Below, piece after piece: positions 11,114 through 22,766 of a stretch of 64,000 bases of DNA (position 1 is its first letter; each line of letters opens with the position of its first letter). Under the pieces are notes generated by a model that saw only the letters and a program-made list of their open reading frames with translations, searched no databases and was not told the DNA's origin. Both the position numbers and the translations under genes were made by a program. This DNA comes from Pseudopithomyces maydicus (Eukaryota > Ascomycota > Dothideomycetes > Pleosporales > Didymosphaeriaceae): positions 1-64,000 of the forward strand of contig JANTUC010000006.1 of the NCBI GenBank assembly GCA_026873275.1, read 5' to 3'.

Positions 11114-11634
11114 CTACAATGCGACTGCAACGCCTGCAATCAAAGCAACAAACGCTCCGTGGACATACACGCCCATGCCAACACGGCCCGATGCATCTCC
11201 AGTCGCATCCTTGATCACTTGAGCGTAAAGCTTTGTCTGCTCCTCTTGGTTCTTATTTAGGTAGTTTTGCAGATCAGTAGGCATAGCAGTATACCTAGAC
11301 CTTTGTCAACATCCATCTCAGTTTGAACCGCTATCATGACTCACCAGGTCGGAGTAGACTCGTATTCAATGATAGTGTCACTGGCGGTGACACCGTCCGG
11401 GACACCTTTGTGGGTCTTCTGGAAGTCGACTAGTGCCGACCAGGCCGAGCTCCACTCTGGCTGGGCAGTAACGGAGGCTTGCCAGGACGATTGAGCCTCG
11501 ACCAAGGCCTTGGTCACCGAGTCCATTTGAGCTTGGTTTGTCGCTGTGAAGAGAATTTGTGTTCCGATTGCGAAGTCAGGAATCGCAACTGCGACGGAGG
11601 CAAAGCCCACGGGGAGGAGGGTAGAGAAACGCAT
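11114..11634 (-). CDS. Small secreted protein, probably GPI-anchored
   Basis: Two exons (11634-11345 and 11300-11114) joined across a 44-nt GTGAGT...AAG intron encode 158 residues. The N-terminus (MRFSTLLPVGFASVAVA, then IPDF) is a signal peptide. The middle is a helical, Gln/Ser-rich domain without cysteines. The C-terminus ends DASG, a short spacer and a hydrophobic tail (AFVALIAGVAVAL) directly before the stop, the form of a GPI attachment signal with the omega site near DASG. The ATG at 11634 is used because it begins the signal peptide. No known domain. A surface or cell-wall role is inferred; a secreted effector is the alternative. Two in-phase exons with precise splice sites make the gene itself credible. 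Confidence 0.7.
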
Positions 11635-13022
11635 GATGAGTCTTGGCAATTGCAGCTTTCAAATAGTTGCTGGTGAGTATCAGAGTGAATGCGCCTTTGC
11701 CTTAAGGTTTCTTTCTGTCGTGAGAGCAGGCTTCGCCGGTACTATATATCTTCACATGAGCTTCAGGCAACTGGTAACCGTGAAGGCTGTGCGGAGTCAG
11801 AGACCACTTTACGGTCTGTTGCATAGTACAATTCCTTGCAACGCACTCATCCCTGCCTAATACTGTCCGAGGTTGCCTGACTGTTGCCAAGGCACTTCAT
11901 GTACAGTGCAACGAACGACTTAGCACACAATTGGTGCACCTGTGCTTGGCTCACTTTCAGTCTCATTCGGGGCCAGTTGCCTGTTGATCAAAGACTGCTG
12001 CTGTACGAAGCTCAATCCATCTAATAATAGACCTAGTCCCGTGGAAGGCAATGCGCTAAACGCAAGAGCGCGGCATAGCACAGATTGTAGGAACAAGCTT
12101 CTGGGGGCTAAAACCATATGAGCATTTGATTGGGTACAACCGGCTAGCAACCACACTAAGGATTCTATCAACTTTCCTCCCAAGGGCATCGAATCCTTGT
12201 CCAATGCAATTTCCGCGACCGCGGTCCAGCATTTTGCGACCACATGATCTAGGCATCAGTCTTCTTGGATTCCGTGCTAACCGAAACGTTCAACGTCATG
12301 GAAGGAAGACCAACGAATAGAGCTCTGACTCACTCCTCAAAGGCAAAAATGACTCCCGTCTATGTGAGAATCTGCGTCATATGGAAGTTCTGTTTCTTGG
12401 TTAGAAGCTTATCTCGGCCCCCATTTGGCGTTCCAACGCGAGGTTTAGCCCACATCTTTGTTCAGAGCCACGTGGGTACGGCTAGTTGCTTGTAATGATT
12501 CAGTATGCCTCCATAGTCTTTCAGCAGTGACTTTCTCATACTAGCTGCGCTTTGGGGGTTCGGTAGAGCAGCTGTACATGCATCTTCCACAGCACCTACC
12601 TCCCACCGCCATCACTCAGCCACATTCTTCGCCCCATTTGTGCCATTTACATATGCGTCAGAGCTGGGACATATCCTACCGCTTCGATCCAACTGAAAAG
12701 GTCGGTAGCAATGCATCAGCACGTCATTCGTTGAAGTGCCAACAGTGACGACTCGTTATGACCCATGATGTTGAAATATAATGTACAAGTCGAGTCAATC
12801 GTCATACATTCCACAAAGGTTATGTAGCTCATTTCTGATTCAGTTTCGTGCATTCAAGAGCATTGCATTGAAAATTAAACTACGTACTGTCTTAGATATA
12901 ACCTACATTAACTTGCAAGTCTGCCAAATCTCCACAAACTACGGCTATATTTCACCAGTTGACTTGCAGAGTTGAGTTCTGGCTATCGATTAATCTTGAC
13001 GTTACATTCATGGTGGCCTATC
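11635..13022. other. Intergenic, nothing recognised
   Basis: Short frames occur on both strands around 11920-12256, but none has a signal peptide, recognised domain or clean splice structure. The promoter of the secreted protein gene should lie just right of 11634. Confidence 0.4.
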
Positions 13023-14888
13023 TTAGATAATCTCAATCATCCGCGAGCGTTCTGAATTAGCGGGGGAAGCAGGATAGGCCCCCCAAGGGCCCAGGGTACC
13101 GTTCTTTGCGAAAGTTTCGTACTCGAGTGCTCCCATGAGATAACAAGCCGCGATAATAGAGTACTGGTTATTGCCTCGACTGCGAAGAATAAAGGGACTC
13201 CGCGCCCCGTCTAGTGCATAGATCTCGGCCGAAAATTGTTCGTTGTTATGTCTCGGGTTTACTACCTCTCCCCCAGAATCGGGGTGGAACAACCTAACCC
13301 TGTGTGCATTGTTAAAAGTCGCAAAGCCAAGAGAGTGGCTGGTACGAAATATCCCATGCGCATCTGTCACAGATACATCCTCAGCAGCTCTAAGAAAAGG
13401 TGTGATTGTCGTACTGCGTATAGAAAAAGATGCACCAGATGTAGTTGATGGAGAAAAGACATTCTGGTAATACTTCGAAGCGCCTACCATGGAGTGGTAT
13501 TTGTCAGCATATTGTCTCGGATTTATTCCACGAATCCAGAGATTTCTCTTGATATCGTCAAGGTAGTGAGCTCTAATCTGCAATATAGGCTTCAAACCTG
13601 TTCTGAGCGAGTATCGTCTAGGAAGAATTTCAATTGTGCGTTCCACCACCGAGCCGACTCTTCGGCGTTTGGGGCTTGGCTCATACTCGGACTGCAATGC
13701 TCGCAAGTGATGTGTTGAGAATTTCGATTTCCAACTGCCAAAACTATCTTCTCGAAACTGTACTATGCGCGTGGAAGGAGTTTCGCTATAGAGAGGAACC
13801 CAAGATGGCCATTCTTCCAGCGTCCTAACGTTTCTATCGCTTGTGACTGTTGACCTGCTCAGTCCCAACGAATTCAAGGCATCGAGATTTCCATCAACGA
13901 TGATTATTGCTGTAGCAAGGTTTGCGAACACCCATTCCTGACTTAGAGAGTAGTCGATCGGGACATTCTCCCGGTACTTCGGGTCCAGGAGACTATGTAT
14001 CGCATAGACCTTATCTTTCTCGTCCGTCGCCAAGCTTCCTCTAGTCGCCCGTAACAGTGACGACACGCTCAATTCCTCTCTTTTCTCTGGAGTCCATCGC
14101 AAAGGACTTGGCCAAGGATGAGTCGTGGGACGAAGCTCCCAGAGTGTCTGGAGTTTAGTGACAACATCGGCATTCAAATTTACTTCCGCATCATGGACGA
14201 AGAGTCGGACTGATTTGGCAAGAGCAACTTCCTGAATGACCCACACACGTTGAAACCATCGCAAACGTAAAAGCCGAATAGCATTGTCTTCATGTTCAGG
14301 TGTTATCTCGCCCCTCGGTGATTGTTCCAGCCATTTGAACAAGGATTGGAAGTTGTACGTGTGGCTATCAATGAAAACAAGAACCCTCGTGGCCCGTGAG
14401 TAAATGGTCTCCATAAGGGCTACTTGATGGTTGCGCTCGACGATGTGATCTTGATCAATGCATACAGCGTCGACCCAGAGGCAGCGCTTAGCATATCGCT
14501 TTCTGAATCTTCGTATTGCGGCGAAACAATTTCGGGTAATCTTGATAAACCCAGTTTTACAATAAATGGTCTCGGAAAAACTTGTATCTCCTGTTTCTGT
14601 CGCCCATGTGTATGATAAAGCTTCATACGAAGGATCGTCCTCTAGGTTAACAACACGAATATTACATCGGACTGGATCGTCTTTTTCCCCAGGCTCAATA
14701 TCCAAAAGCCTAATTTCTTGTCCGAGAATATAGTTCAGCTTCGTGTATTGATAGACATCGTGTTCCGTGTCTGCTGTAGTCGCTCCCAAGTCTGCTATGG
14801 GATTCTCAAAGACGACCTCACCACAGGCGAGGCATGATCGGAGACCATCAAACTTTCTTATATCGAGATGCGGGCACCTGGAAGACAT
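13023..14888 (-). CDS. Heterokaryon-incompatibility (HET) domain protein
   Basis: A single-exon frame of 621 residues from the ATG at 14888. The frame stays open further upstream, but MSSRCPHLD is the start that fits. Residues about 5-26 carry two Cys pairs (CPHLD...CLACGEVVFE), a possible zinc site common at the start of such proteins. The HET domain covers about residues 88-240 with its three blocks: YEALSYTW, LWVDAVCIDQ with HQVALMETIYSRA, and RWFQRVWVIQE. The C-terminal half is divergent. HET domains trigger cell death on fusion of genetically different hyphae, often as the signalling part of an NLR partner. The gene is divergent from the F-box-like gene at 15454 with 565 bp between them. 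The partner allele and specificity are unknown. Confidence 0.9.
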   Translation of the reverse strand: MSSRCPHLDIRKFDGLRSCLACGEVVFENPIADLGATTADTEHDVYQYTKLNYILGQEIRLLDIEPGEKDDPVRCNIRVVNLEDDPSYEALSYTWATETGDTSFSETIYCKTGFIKITRNCFAAIRRFRKRYAKRCLWVDAVCIDQDHIVERNHQVALMETIYSRATRVLVFIDSHTYNFQSLFKWLEQSPRGEITPEHEDNAIRLLRLRWFQRVWVIQEVALAKSVRLFVHDAEVNLNADVVTKLQTLWELRPTTHPWPSPLRWTPEKREELSVSSLLRATRGSLATDEKDKVYAIHSLLDPKYRENVPIDYSLSQEWVFANLATAIIIVDGNLDALNSLGLSRSTVTSDRNVRTLEEWPSWVPLYSETPSTRIVQFREDSFGSWKSKFSTHHLRALQSEYEPSPKRRRVGSVVERTIEILPRRYSLRTGLKPILQIRAHYLDDIKRNLWIRGINPRQYADKYHSMVGASKYYQNVFSPSTTSGASFSIRSTTITPFLRAAEDVSVTDAHGIFRTSHSLGFATFNNAHRVRLFHPDSGGEVVNPRHNNEQFSAEIYALDGARSPFILRSRGNNQYSIIAACYLMGALEYETFAKNGTLGPWGAYPASPANSERSRMIEII

Positions 14889-15453
14889 TTTTCGTGGGCT
14901 TGTAAGATTTTGGGGTAGTGAAGTTCGAAGGCTGACTGCGGGGTAATATATGCACCGATTGGCTCCGTGGTTAGTTAGCTTTGGGGCTGCGCTGCTAGCT
15001 TGGTGAACTGCTAGCCAGCCAGCATTGACTTGCAACATAAAAAATATGCCCAGTGATGTCACATCCTGGTGCGTCATATCAAACAAGTTTATCGCTGACC
15101 AAATCAAGATGTCAGTCAATTGTTCACCGATCAATGTGAAGACCTGAACAGAGAACAGATTATGTCGACTTTAGATGTTTTCCTCCATTGATTCTACAGC
15201 GCCCTGGACCTATTCACTTTCTATCGGAGGCAACGGCATGGTCGCAATCCTTAACTAGACAGACACTTCTTTCTATCTAAATGTATAAGCATGGATGTGA
15301 GCAGCGTTCAGGATGATGAGTGGCGACGAGTGGGGGTGACACGTGGAGAGACATGCACGGACCAATGAAATTCGCAAGGCAGCAGCTTGTTCCTTCAACC
15401 TGAACTGCTACCGTTTCATTTCCCCAGAGTTTCAGCATTACGGTGTATTTATC
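14889..15453. promoter_or_regulatory. Divergent intergenic region between HET and F-box-like genes
   Basis: The only DNA between two head-to-head genes, so it must hold both promoters. No strong TATA box is seen. Both neighbouring frames extend into it but lack a better ATG. Confidence 0.35.
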
Positions 15454-16800
15454 ATGAGATTCGACCCGAATCTCTGCATGTCATATGACAGGAAGGTCGT
15501 TGTGCCTTTTCACCACTTTGTTAAGCCTAATTCCGAAGGAACCTCAATAGCCCCGCGCTGCTCATTCGATTTCCTCCGTCTGCCTGTCGACCTTCAGCTT
15601 ACAGTCTATGAGCATTGCGATGCGCCAACCTTATTTCAACTCATGCGAACCTGTTCGAGTACACGACGCGCTGCAGCAAAGCGATTTTGGGAGACTACCT
15701 TCTTTGACCAATGGTACCATTGCCTTGATGATTGGCTTTTCCAACGTCGAATCCGTACTTTTACAATCATACCACACTGCCCAGAGTTTGCATCACGGAT
15801 CATCAATGTAGAAATCGACCTCGTCAGACTTGAGCTTCGATTTAGCGCGGTAGGCGAAGAATACGATGGCCGAGTTCCAGAAAGTACGATCGCGCAAGCA
15901 AAAGACTTCTGGGCCAAAATCAAAATGGTGTTTCCTGCTGTCAAAAGAGTTGTCCTTACTGGCCATACACCGACCCGAGCCGAACCTCCTCCAGCTGGCG
16001 AGTCGGACGAGGAATATGCCATCATTGAGACTGTGGTGAACTGCGCGCCAGACCATATCAAGGTCTATGTTGCTTTCGTAGCGAATTCAAACCATAGTTC
16101 TCACAAGCCACCACAATATACTCTATGGTGCACAAAAAATCAATTAGAGCCGGAATGGAAAAAGCTGGACAAGAATTGGAGACCAACTCGGGTACTACTT
16201 CCCAATCGTAAATGGGCTATTTCCCCGCTGGGAGATTACCAAACATTCAACCGAAGATACCACTCAATGCTTCTCGAGGCCCGTGGGCTTGAATGGCTGA
16301 TGGTCGAATCATACGCACGCTATGCGGTGCAGGGCACGATACACTGTCCACGCCTTGATTGCTCTGAAACTTACATACGGAGAGATTTGTGGGAGCAACA
16401 TCTTTTTCTAACAGGGCATGGACACTTTGACATCAGGCATCAGTTCCAGAGTGATCCGATGCTCCAGCTCTTTTGCTACGGGCTCACCCCGGAAACCGAA
16501 AGATTAGCCATCGAAGCCCGACAACAGCGCTTGGATGATCAATACGAAGAGACCAAAAAAATTGAACAACGAGTTGGTTATGGCTGGGGACCCCCATCTA
16601 GTGAGCAGAGGCGGTCGTTTGAGAAAAACTTCATAGCGCAACTGGAGCTGGAAAGCCTGTATACCCCCGAAACTCCTGGTCCAGAGGAAATGAGTCCGGT
16701 CGACCGATACCTCGATGGCTTATGGATGCTTTTCCATCGCGGGCATATTTATCACGGACACTCATGCGCTGAAGATGGACATATCTGCTATAGCGACTGA
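15454..16800 (+). CDS. F-box-like protein with a C-terminal Cys/His motif
   Basis: A single-exon 448-codon frame from the ATG at 15454 (MRFDPNLCMSYDRK). The frame remains open upstream but has no better ATG. Residues about 38-75 (FDFLRLPVDLQLTVYEHCDA, LFQLMRTCSSTRRAA) match the F-box-like pattern of fungal proteins. A large middle region of alternating strands and helices has no recognised domain. Near residues 305-330 there is CPRLDCSE...WEQHLFLTGH, a Cys2-His2-like arrangement that could bind zinc. A role in substrate selection for ubiquitination is possible but only inferred from the F-box. It is head-to-head with the HET gene, so co-expression is possible. Confidence 0.7.
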   Translation: MRFDPNLCMSYDRKVVVPFHHFVKPNSEGTSIAPRCSFDFLRLPVDLQLTVYEHCDAPTLFQLMRTCSSTRRAAAKRFWETTFFDQWYHCLDDWLFQRRIRTFTIIPHCPEFASRIINVEIDLVRLELRFSAVGEEYDGRVPESTIAQAKDFWAKIKMVFPAVKRVVLTGHTPTRAEPPPAGESDEEYAIIETVVNCAPDHIKVYVAFVANSNHSSHKPPQYTLWCTKNQLEPEWKKLDKNWRPTRVLLPNRKWAISPLGDYQTFNRRYHSMLLEARGLEWLMVESYARYAVQGTIHCPRLDCSETYIRRDLWEQHLFLTGHGHFDIRHQFQSDPMLQLFCYGLTPETERLAIEARQQRLDDQYEETKKIEQRVGYGWGPPSSEQRRSFEKNFIAQLELESLYTPETPGPEEMSPVDRYLDGLWMLFHRGHIYHGHSCAEDGHICYSD

Positions 16801-17476
16801 GCCTTGACCAAATAATAATGTTCGATCAAGCTCTATAAGATGCGACTCCGGTTCGAAGCCAAATTAATGTGGCTATAGCCCTTTAAAATTAACAAATTGT
16901 GCGCCGTTTCTCGCGTCTTGAGGTCTTCAATGTAATATTATGTATTTCTCAGGCTTCACCACATTTGAATCTTAATTTGTGCAAAATCTTATTACGTAGT
17001 TCCCGCTCTGAACCCCTGCATTCCTCCCCAAGCTTTCAGAGGGAGTTCGAAGCATGTTCGAGGCGGAATTAGTATTCATAAAACTATTCTTGATTGTCAG
17101 GTCTCTATAGCTGCTATATCACAACGTACTATTTGTTCTAATTAGTATACGATGTGGTAACTGTTGAGCTTCTGCAGCTGTTGTCGTTTGAATTGAAACC
17201 CAGTTTTGGGTCCTTGCACCTTCTATTCGGAGTACGAAAGTTTTGAGGAGTTGGAAATCACTTCACAAACTTCTCCGTGGTATTGACGATGGCGTAAAAA
17301 GCTATGGTACATGATACACTCAGTAATTACACGTTGACGAGCCTAGATTGTATCCCAAAACGAAGTTCAAAATCTATACATGAAAATAGAATGCTAAGCT
17401 GACCTTTGGGTGCTTTCTTCATCTTCTCCAGCATTCAATACTTCATCTATTCTCAACTTTCGAGCCACTCGCTCTC
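16801..17476. other. Intergenic between convergent genes
   Basis: It separates the 3' ends of the F-box-like gene and the ABC transporter gene. No coding sequence is recognised. Confidence 0.45.
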
Positions 17477-20400
17477 CTAGTTGTCATCATTGCTACCATT
17501 GATATCTTTTGAAGTCAATGTTCTTCCGCCCTCGCCAGACTGTTTGAGCATTTGATAGAAGCGAGAATCCCGACTCATCAATGCCTGAGGGGTATCCATA
17601 TCGACAACAATCCCTTCATCCAGCCATACAATTTTGTCAAAATCTAAGAGGCTTTCGAGACGATGCGCAATGACGATAACTGTGCTATCGTTGAACTCGT
17701 TACGAATAACATTCTGCATAAGTTTCTCGGTTTCTTTATCGACTCTGTCTTCAATGTTAATTACAATTCACGCTGCGCAAGGCAGCGATGAAAGATACAA
17801 GGATATATGGGTGATGCGTAGACTTACTGACTGGTAGCTTCGTCCATCAAAACAACTTTGCTTTTGTTCAACGTCGCCGCTGCCAAAGCAAAGAGTTGTC
17901 TTTCACCACCACTGAGTTTTTCAGGCTCGAATTTAACATCCAAAGAGAGCTTTGTAGTTTTAAGGTGGCCCAGATTGACCGTATCTAAAGCGTCCCTCAA
18001 ATCACTCTGTAGATATCTTCCGTATGGGTCCAGGTTTTCCGCGACAGTGCCAAGTGTTGACATGGAATCTTGAGGAATCGTATTGAACCGGGCACGTATG
18101 ATATCAGGATGTATATCTTTAAGATTGATGCCATCCACAAAGATCTGCCCATTCTTGATCTCAAGTAGCTGGAGAAAAACTTGAAGTAAAGAAGATTTGC
18201 CACTGGGGTATGATTAGCAAGGTACCTGATGTCGGATTCCTAGGAAGATCTCACCATCCGCTCTTCCCACATATCCCAACCTTTTCTCCAGCTTTTATCT
18301 CCATGGAAATCCCCTTCAAAACTGTAATTTCGGCTTCCGTGCTTGAAATAACATCAGTGAAACATACATTGCTATCAGGATCTTAAAAAATACCTGTACG
18401 ATGCCGCTATGTTTTTCAGTTCGATCTGGCCATGAAGAGGCCAATCTGGTGGTGGATTCATTGGGTATTGCTGATCCTCTTGAGGGGTATGCTCTGTAAA
18501 GAATTTGATGCGACCTATGGCACCAAGACTTATTTCGAAAGTCGTCCAGGATATAAGGGCCTGCTGTAACATAGTTGCAATACTCATGATCATCGTGAAA
18601 GCGACGCCAGTCTTTTCGGGTCGAGACTTTTGCATGACAGCTAGACTTGCAACGACTACTGCAATGCATGCCACTATCATATTGAGGACGAAATTGAGCC
18701 ATTGTTGCACCATAAGCAGCAAGTATCTCGGTTGCTGCGACCGGTCGAGAAGTCTCTGGGCATTCTCAAAGTTCAAGCCTTGCCACCCATAAGCTCGAAG
18801 GGTTGATATACCTTTCAGTGTTTCGCTGTAGTTAGAATACAATGGACTTTTAGTTTCAAGATCGAGTAGTCGGAGCTGACGTGAGGTGCGAAGGTAAAAC
18901 TTTTGCAGAACGTAAAGCAAAGCTAAGCAACCAGCAGCTGCAATCCCGCTCCATGGAAATACGACAATTATAAGAATAGCCTGTCCCATAGCGGTGAACA
19001 CGTTAATCAGCGTGTTAATTAGTGAAAACGGAAGTTCGCGATCAAGCAGTTCGATGTCTTGCGAGAAATGGTTGAGTATCTTCCCACTCTTTTCCAAATT
19101 TAAGAAAGACAGCTGGGCTTGTGAGACAGTGGTGATCAAGGTGTGGTGGAGAGTTGAACCTGTTTTAGTGATCAAGACAATTACTGCCTGGTAGGCAGCG
19201 GCGGTCAGAAAAACCAATCCCAGGCACTTTAATAAGCAATATACTCCCCAAAATCGCAAATTATGTGCGCTGGAATTTACTGTCCATAATTGGATCCAAT
19301 AGGTTGATAAAACGGATAACACGGTCTGCACCGCAGTAAAAACGACTGGCCAAAAAATGATGAGGAAACCGGCTGACTTGAGATAGAATATATGCGCTGA
19401 CTTATCCGTGGGGTATTCCTCGGGGCTTTCGGTTCTTGCTGTTCGGTGCGACAATGGTATCTCTGCAGAAATTGAGACGGTATAAGAATGACCTCCATCA
19501 TTCATTGTTTGAGTTTTGTCGACCAAATCCTCGTCGCCCAGACCGATTTCCTCTGAAACTCCTTCTTTGGCAGTTTTGTTATCAATGTTCAGGTAAATGA
19601 AATGGTCGCCTGTCAAGAATTTAGGATTGGCATGGGTGGTGTAGACTACAGTAGCGCCTATCTTCCTGACAAGACCGGTAGGGCCAATGGCTTGGTCAAA
19701 GATATGACGGGTGGTTTGCTTGTCTAGACCACTCAGTGCATCATCCAAGATCAAGATTGACTTGCGAGAAAATATCGCTCGGGCTAAGGAAATTCTCTGT
19801 CTTTGTCCACCGCTAAGAGCAGTACCATCGTTGCCAACAATGGTTTGATCACCTTCTGCCATCCCCTCCAAGTCTTGTCGAAGGGCACAAGCACCTACAA
19901 CAGCATTGTACCACTGAGAATCGAAATGGCTACAGAAGCCGACGATGTTCTGTCGTATCGTATTGTTGGTCAACCAGGGCGTTTGACTGCAATATGCCAG
20001 ATCGGTCGCTCTGGCATACATCTCCACTCTCCCTTGGCGACATGAACCTTCTCCTAACAGTGCTCGACACAACGCTGTCTTTCCAGATGCTACTGGTCCA
20101 ATTATAAATGTCAAAAGACCTTTGGGTATTGTAATGCTGACATTTTGTAAAACGTCGTGATCTTGGTTCCAGCCCAGAAATGCTTCAAAGGTTTGATATA
20201 CAATAGGCCTAGATTTGATTGAACCCTGAATGGGACTTGAAGCACATCCTTTCATGTTCTGAAGTTCGATTTCAGCCCTATCACCGCCGATAAGTTCTTT
20301 ACTCTTTAGACCAGAGATTCTGGTGTAAGGTTCGTGTGAAGGAAATTTTCGAATATCGATGGGACCTGGTGAGCTAAGGAATGTATCGATACGACCTAAG

Positions 20401-22105
20401 GATCCTAGAGCTGCTGCCAACAGTGGTATCCCCTGAAGCGTAGCAGCCAATGGTTGTGTAAGGATCGTCAATATAGAAAGAGACGTAAACGCCCGAGTGG
20501 CATCAAAACTTATGTTCTCAGAATCAGCTTTTAACACAAACGCTAAGAACACAACTACCGGGCTAAGAAAGTTAGGAATAAACGCCAGAATAAAGTTCCA
20601 TACGATAGTCAAGCGAAAACGATTAGCATAGTGTAACTCTCTCAATCTGAGACGCTGTATCCGACTTGATCCTAAAGGTAACAGGCCCCTCATCTTAAAT
20701 TCCTTGAGTGCTGAAAGTAGTGATGATGTCGCGCTTATCCTAGATTCAACATGATTCATCCACTGGTTTTGTCGTTTCTTTGACCATGAGCTTGTACACA
20801 CCGATACCAAAGCGCAACAGACCACAATGATAATCGGGTATACGCAAGCTATGCCAACCTGATTATTGAGGAGGTAGGAGGCTATAGATACTTGGATAAT
20901 GTTGGCCCAGATGTCGTGAAAGCGCTGAAGGCCGAGGTCAACTTGATCCATGTCGGTGCTCATGAGTGTGAGGCTGGCCTGGATATCTTCTACCGAGTCT
21001 ATGCTCAGGTCACTCATCTTGGCGTTAAGTGCGGAGATCAAGCATCCACGAACCATGGTGAGGGTCCGAAAATGGAGCTGGGAAAACAAACTTGTAAAAA
21101 CGGCAAGACCGACATACTGCAATGCATATGCCCCTATCAAACCCCGACCGACACTTGCTTGTGAGTACGCAGCGGGATCAAGGTAGTTCAACAGACGCTC
21201 TGTTAAAAGAGGCTGAGAGATATTCAAACCAAGGATAATAACCCTTGGTAAAGCCGTAACTAATATCGGTCGCTGTAGAATGATAGCCAGTGTCCAAATA
21301 ACTTGGAAGCGACCTTTTCCTTTCTGTCTTTTGTACTCGAATTGGAACGCACCATGGAGCCTTTCCGAAGCCATGTGTTTGTCAAGTAGAAAGAGTTGAT
21401 CAAATTCGATACGCCCACGGGCCCCAATTAGAAAAAGTCGATTCAACCAGAAATAAACAATACGATTGGCTATGCCACTAAATTTCTCCGGGCGAGTTCG
21501 CGTCTCCTGTTTGTCAGGAACATGATGCGACTTTCCCCAGGACTCGGAAATGACAAGCACGAAGCCAAGGACAACGGAAACGATCATAAGCGCCGTTATC
21601 GCCGTATTACCGTGTACAGTCCAGAGTACGCATGTCCGAGTCAGGTCGCACATAGATACCAGTGAAAGATACACAGCTATAGCCGTGGATGGTTGGAAGG
21701 AGCGAAAATGCTCCAGGTAAGACAGACATAACATCGGAGCTCCACAAGCCATCGAAAGACTAGCGCAGACAACAGAGATGTCTGAATGCATATATTTGGA
21801 ACGTGTCCACATAACAAGCAGCGATGTTTCAATAGCAAAATACAAGACGATGAGAGACTATTGAACTCGCAGGTGCTATTAGCGAAGAACCAGTTTAATC
21901 GAAGAAAACATACCATCTTCTGAGCTTCCATCTTCCGGCCGTATACCACTGTCGGCTTTGAATGTAGAGATATCAATCGAAACGGACTAGCAATGCAAAA
22001 GCAAGCGGAGAGGGCGATCGAGATTAGCGTTGTGCTGGTATACAAAACATCTTGGTAGCCGACAATCGAGCCTCTAGAAAACCGAAGGGCCCGTGGTGAC
22101 TCCAT
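17477..22105 (-). CDS. ABCC-type (MRP-like) ABC transporter
   Basis: Five exons (22105-21914, 21857-18394, 18341-18255, 18202-17832, 17748-17477) give 1461 residues, a full-length ABCC exporter. An N-terminal hydrophobic TMD0-like part precedes TMD1. NBD1 has Walker A GPVASGKT (about 651-658), signature LSGGQ (745-749) and Walker B ILILDDALSG, with Asp in place of the catalytic Glu as usual for ABCC NBD1. TMD2 follows. NBD2 has Walker A GKSGCGKS (1244-1251, split by intron 3), signature LSGGE (1344-1348), Walker B VVLMDEAT and the H-loop IAHR. Intron 4 uses GTCAGT, although a stronger-looking GTAAGT lies four bases downstream; only GTCAGT keeps the frame and gives the gap-free DEATNRVDKETE. 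ABCC pumps export conjugates, drugs or metabolites at the plasma or vacuolar membrane; the cargo is unknown. Confidence 0.9.
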
Positions 22106-22329
22106 TATCAGAGTTGAAGTACAGATTTCGTATTACTCTGGCTGGATATTTCTGTTTGAGTATGATCAACATATAGTCTATAAGCCTTCCACCGTAACAG
22201 AGGAAATATAAGCCAGGGAGGGTATTTCTTATTTATCTGTCACTGAAAAATAAGAGTAGCTAGCAAATTTATGTGAATTTCAGACTGCTTACGCTGCCGC
22301 AATACGCTTGAGATTAAATTCTCATGGCC

Positions 22330-22546
22330 TATTCGGCAGCACTGACCGTTCAATGCAAGGCAAAGTTTAGCTAGAATACGTAGGTAACTCTGCCTCGGGC
22401 TTGCAGCACGGCCACGCAATATAAGATAAAGCTTAGCTCGAATAAGCAGGTGGTAATCCCCGTCTCAAGAGTCTCTGCCTCAAACTTGCAGCACAGCCGC
22501 TGAATTGAAGACGAAGCTTAGCTCAAATAGGTAGGTAGTAATATCC
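22330..22546. repeat. Degenerate tandem repeat, about 75-85 bp unit, nearly three copies
   Basis: Copies begin near 22330 (partial), 22389 and 22471. Shared blocks are CTCTGCCTC, CTTGCAGCAC, AAGCTTAGCTC and TAGGTAGGT/GCAGGTGGTAAT. Several differences between copies 2 and 3 are G-to-A transitions (CGGGC/CAAAC, CACGG/CACAG, CTCGAA/CTCAAA), the expected mark of RIP on a repeat. Confidence 0.55.
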
Positions 22547-22766
22547 CTATAGGTTTAACAGTTTCTACCCTTGCCGTAGTGCCTATTCCCGGGATATCTG
22601 CGTGCCAAGTCTGAGAAGCTGATAGAACGTCCTACAGTGATTCCTATGCTTCCTTTTACACGAAAGTGGGTCAGCGGGGTGGCTGCACTGGACTGACTAA
22701 ACGTTAGACAATGATGGACATGTTTTGCCTGGACGGAGTTACATGGATTTGGATTCCATGGCATGG

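Noticed and set aside
13023..15134. Extended 703-codon version of the HET gene
   Set aside because: The extra N-terminal part has no homology-like pattern; the start at 14888 gives the usual Cys-pair beginning of such proteins.
16840..16862. GGTTCGAAGCC string resembling a tRNA T-arm
   Set aside because: No matching D-arm, anticodon arm or acceptor stem in the surrounding 90 bases.
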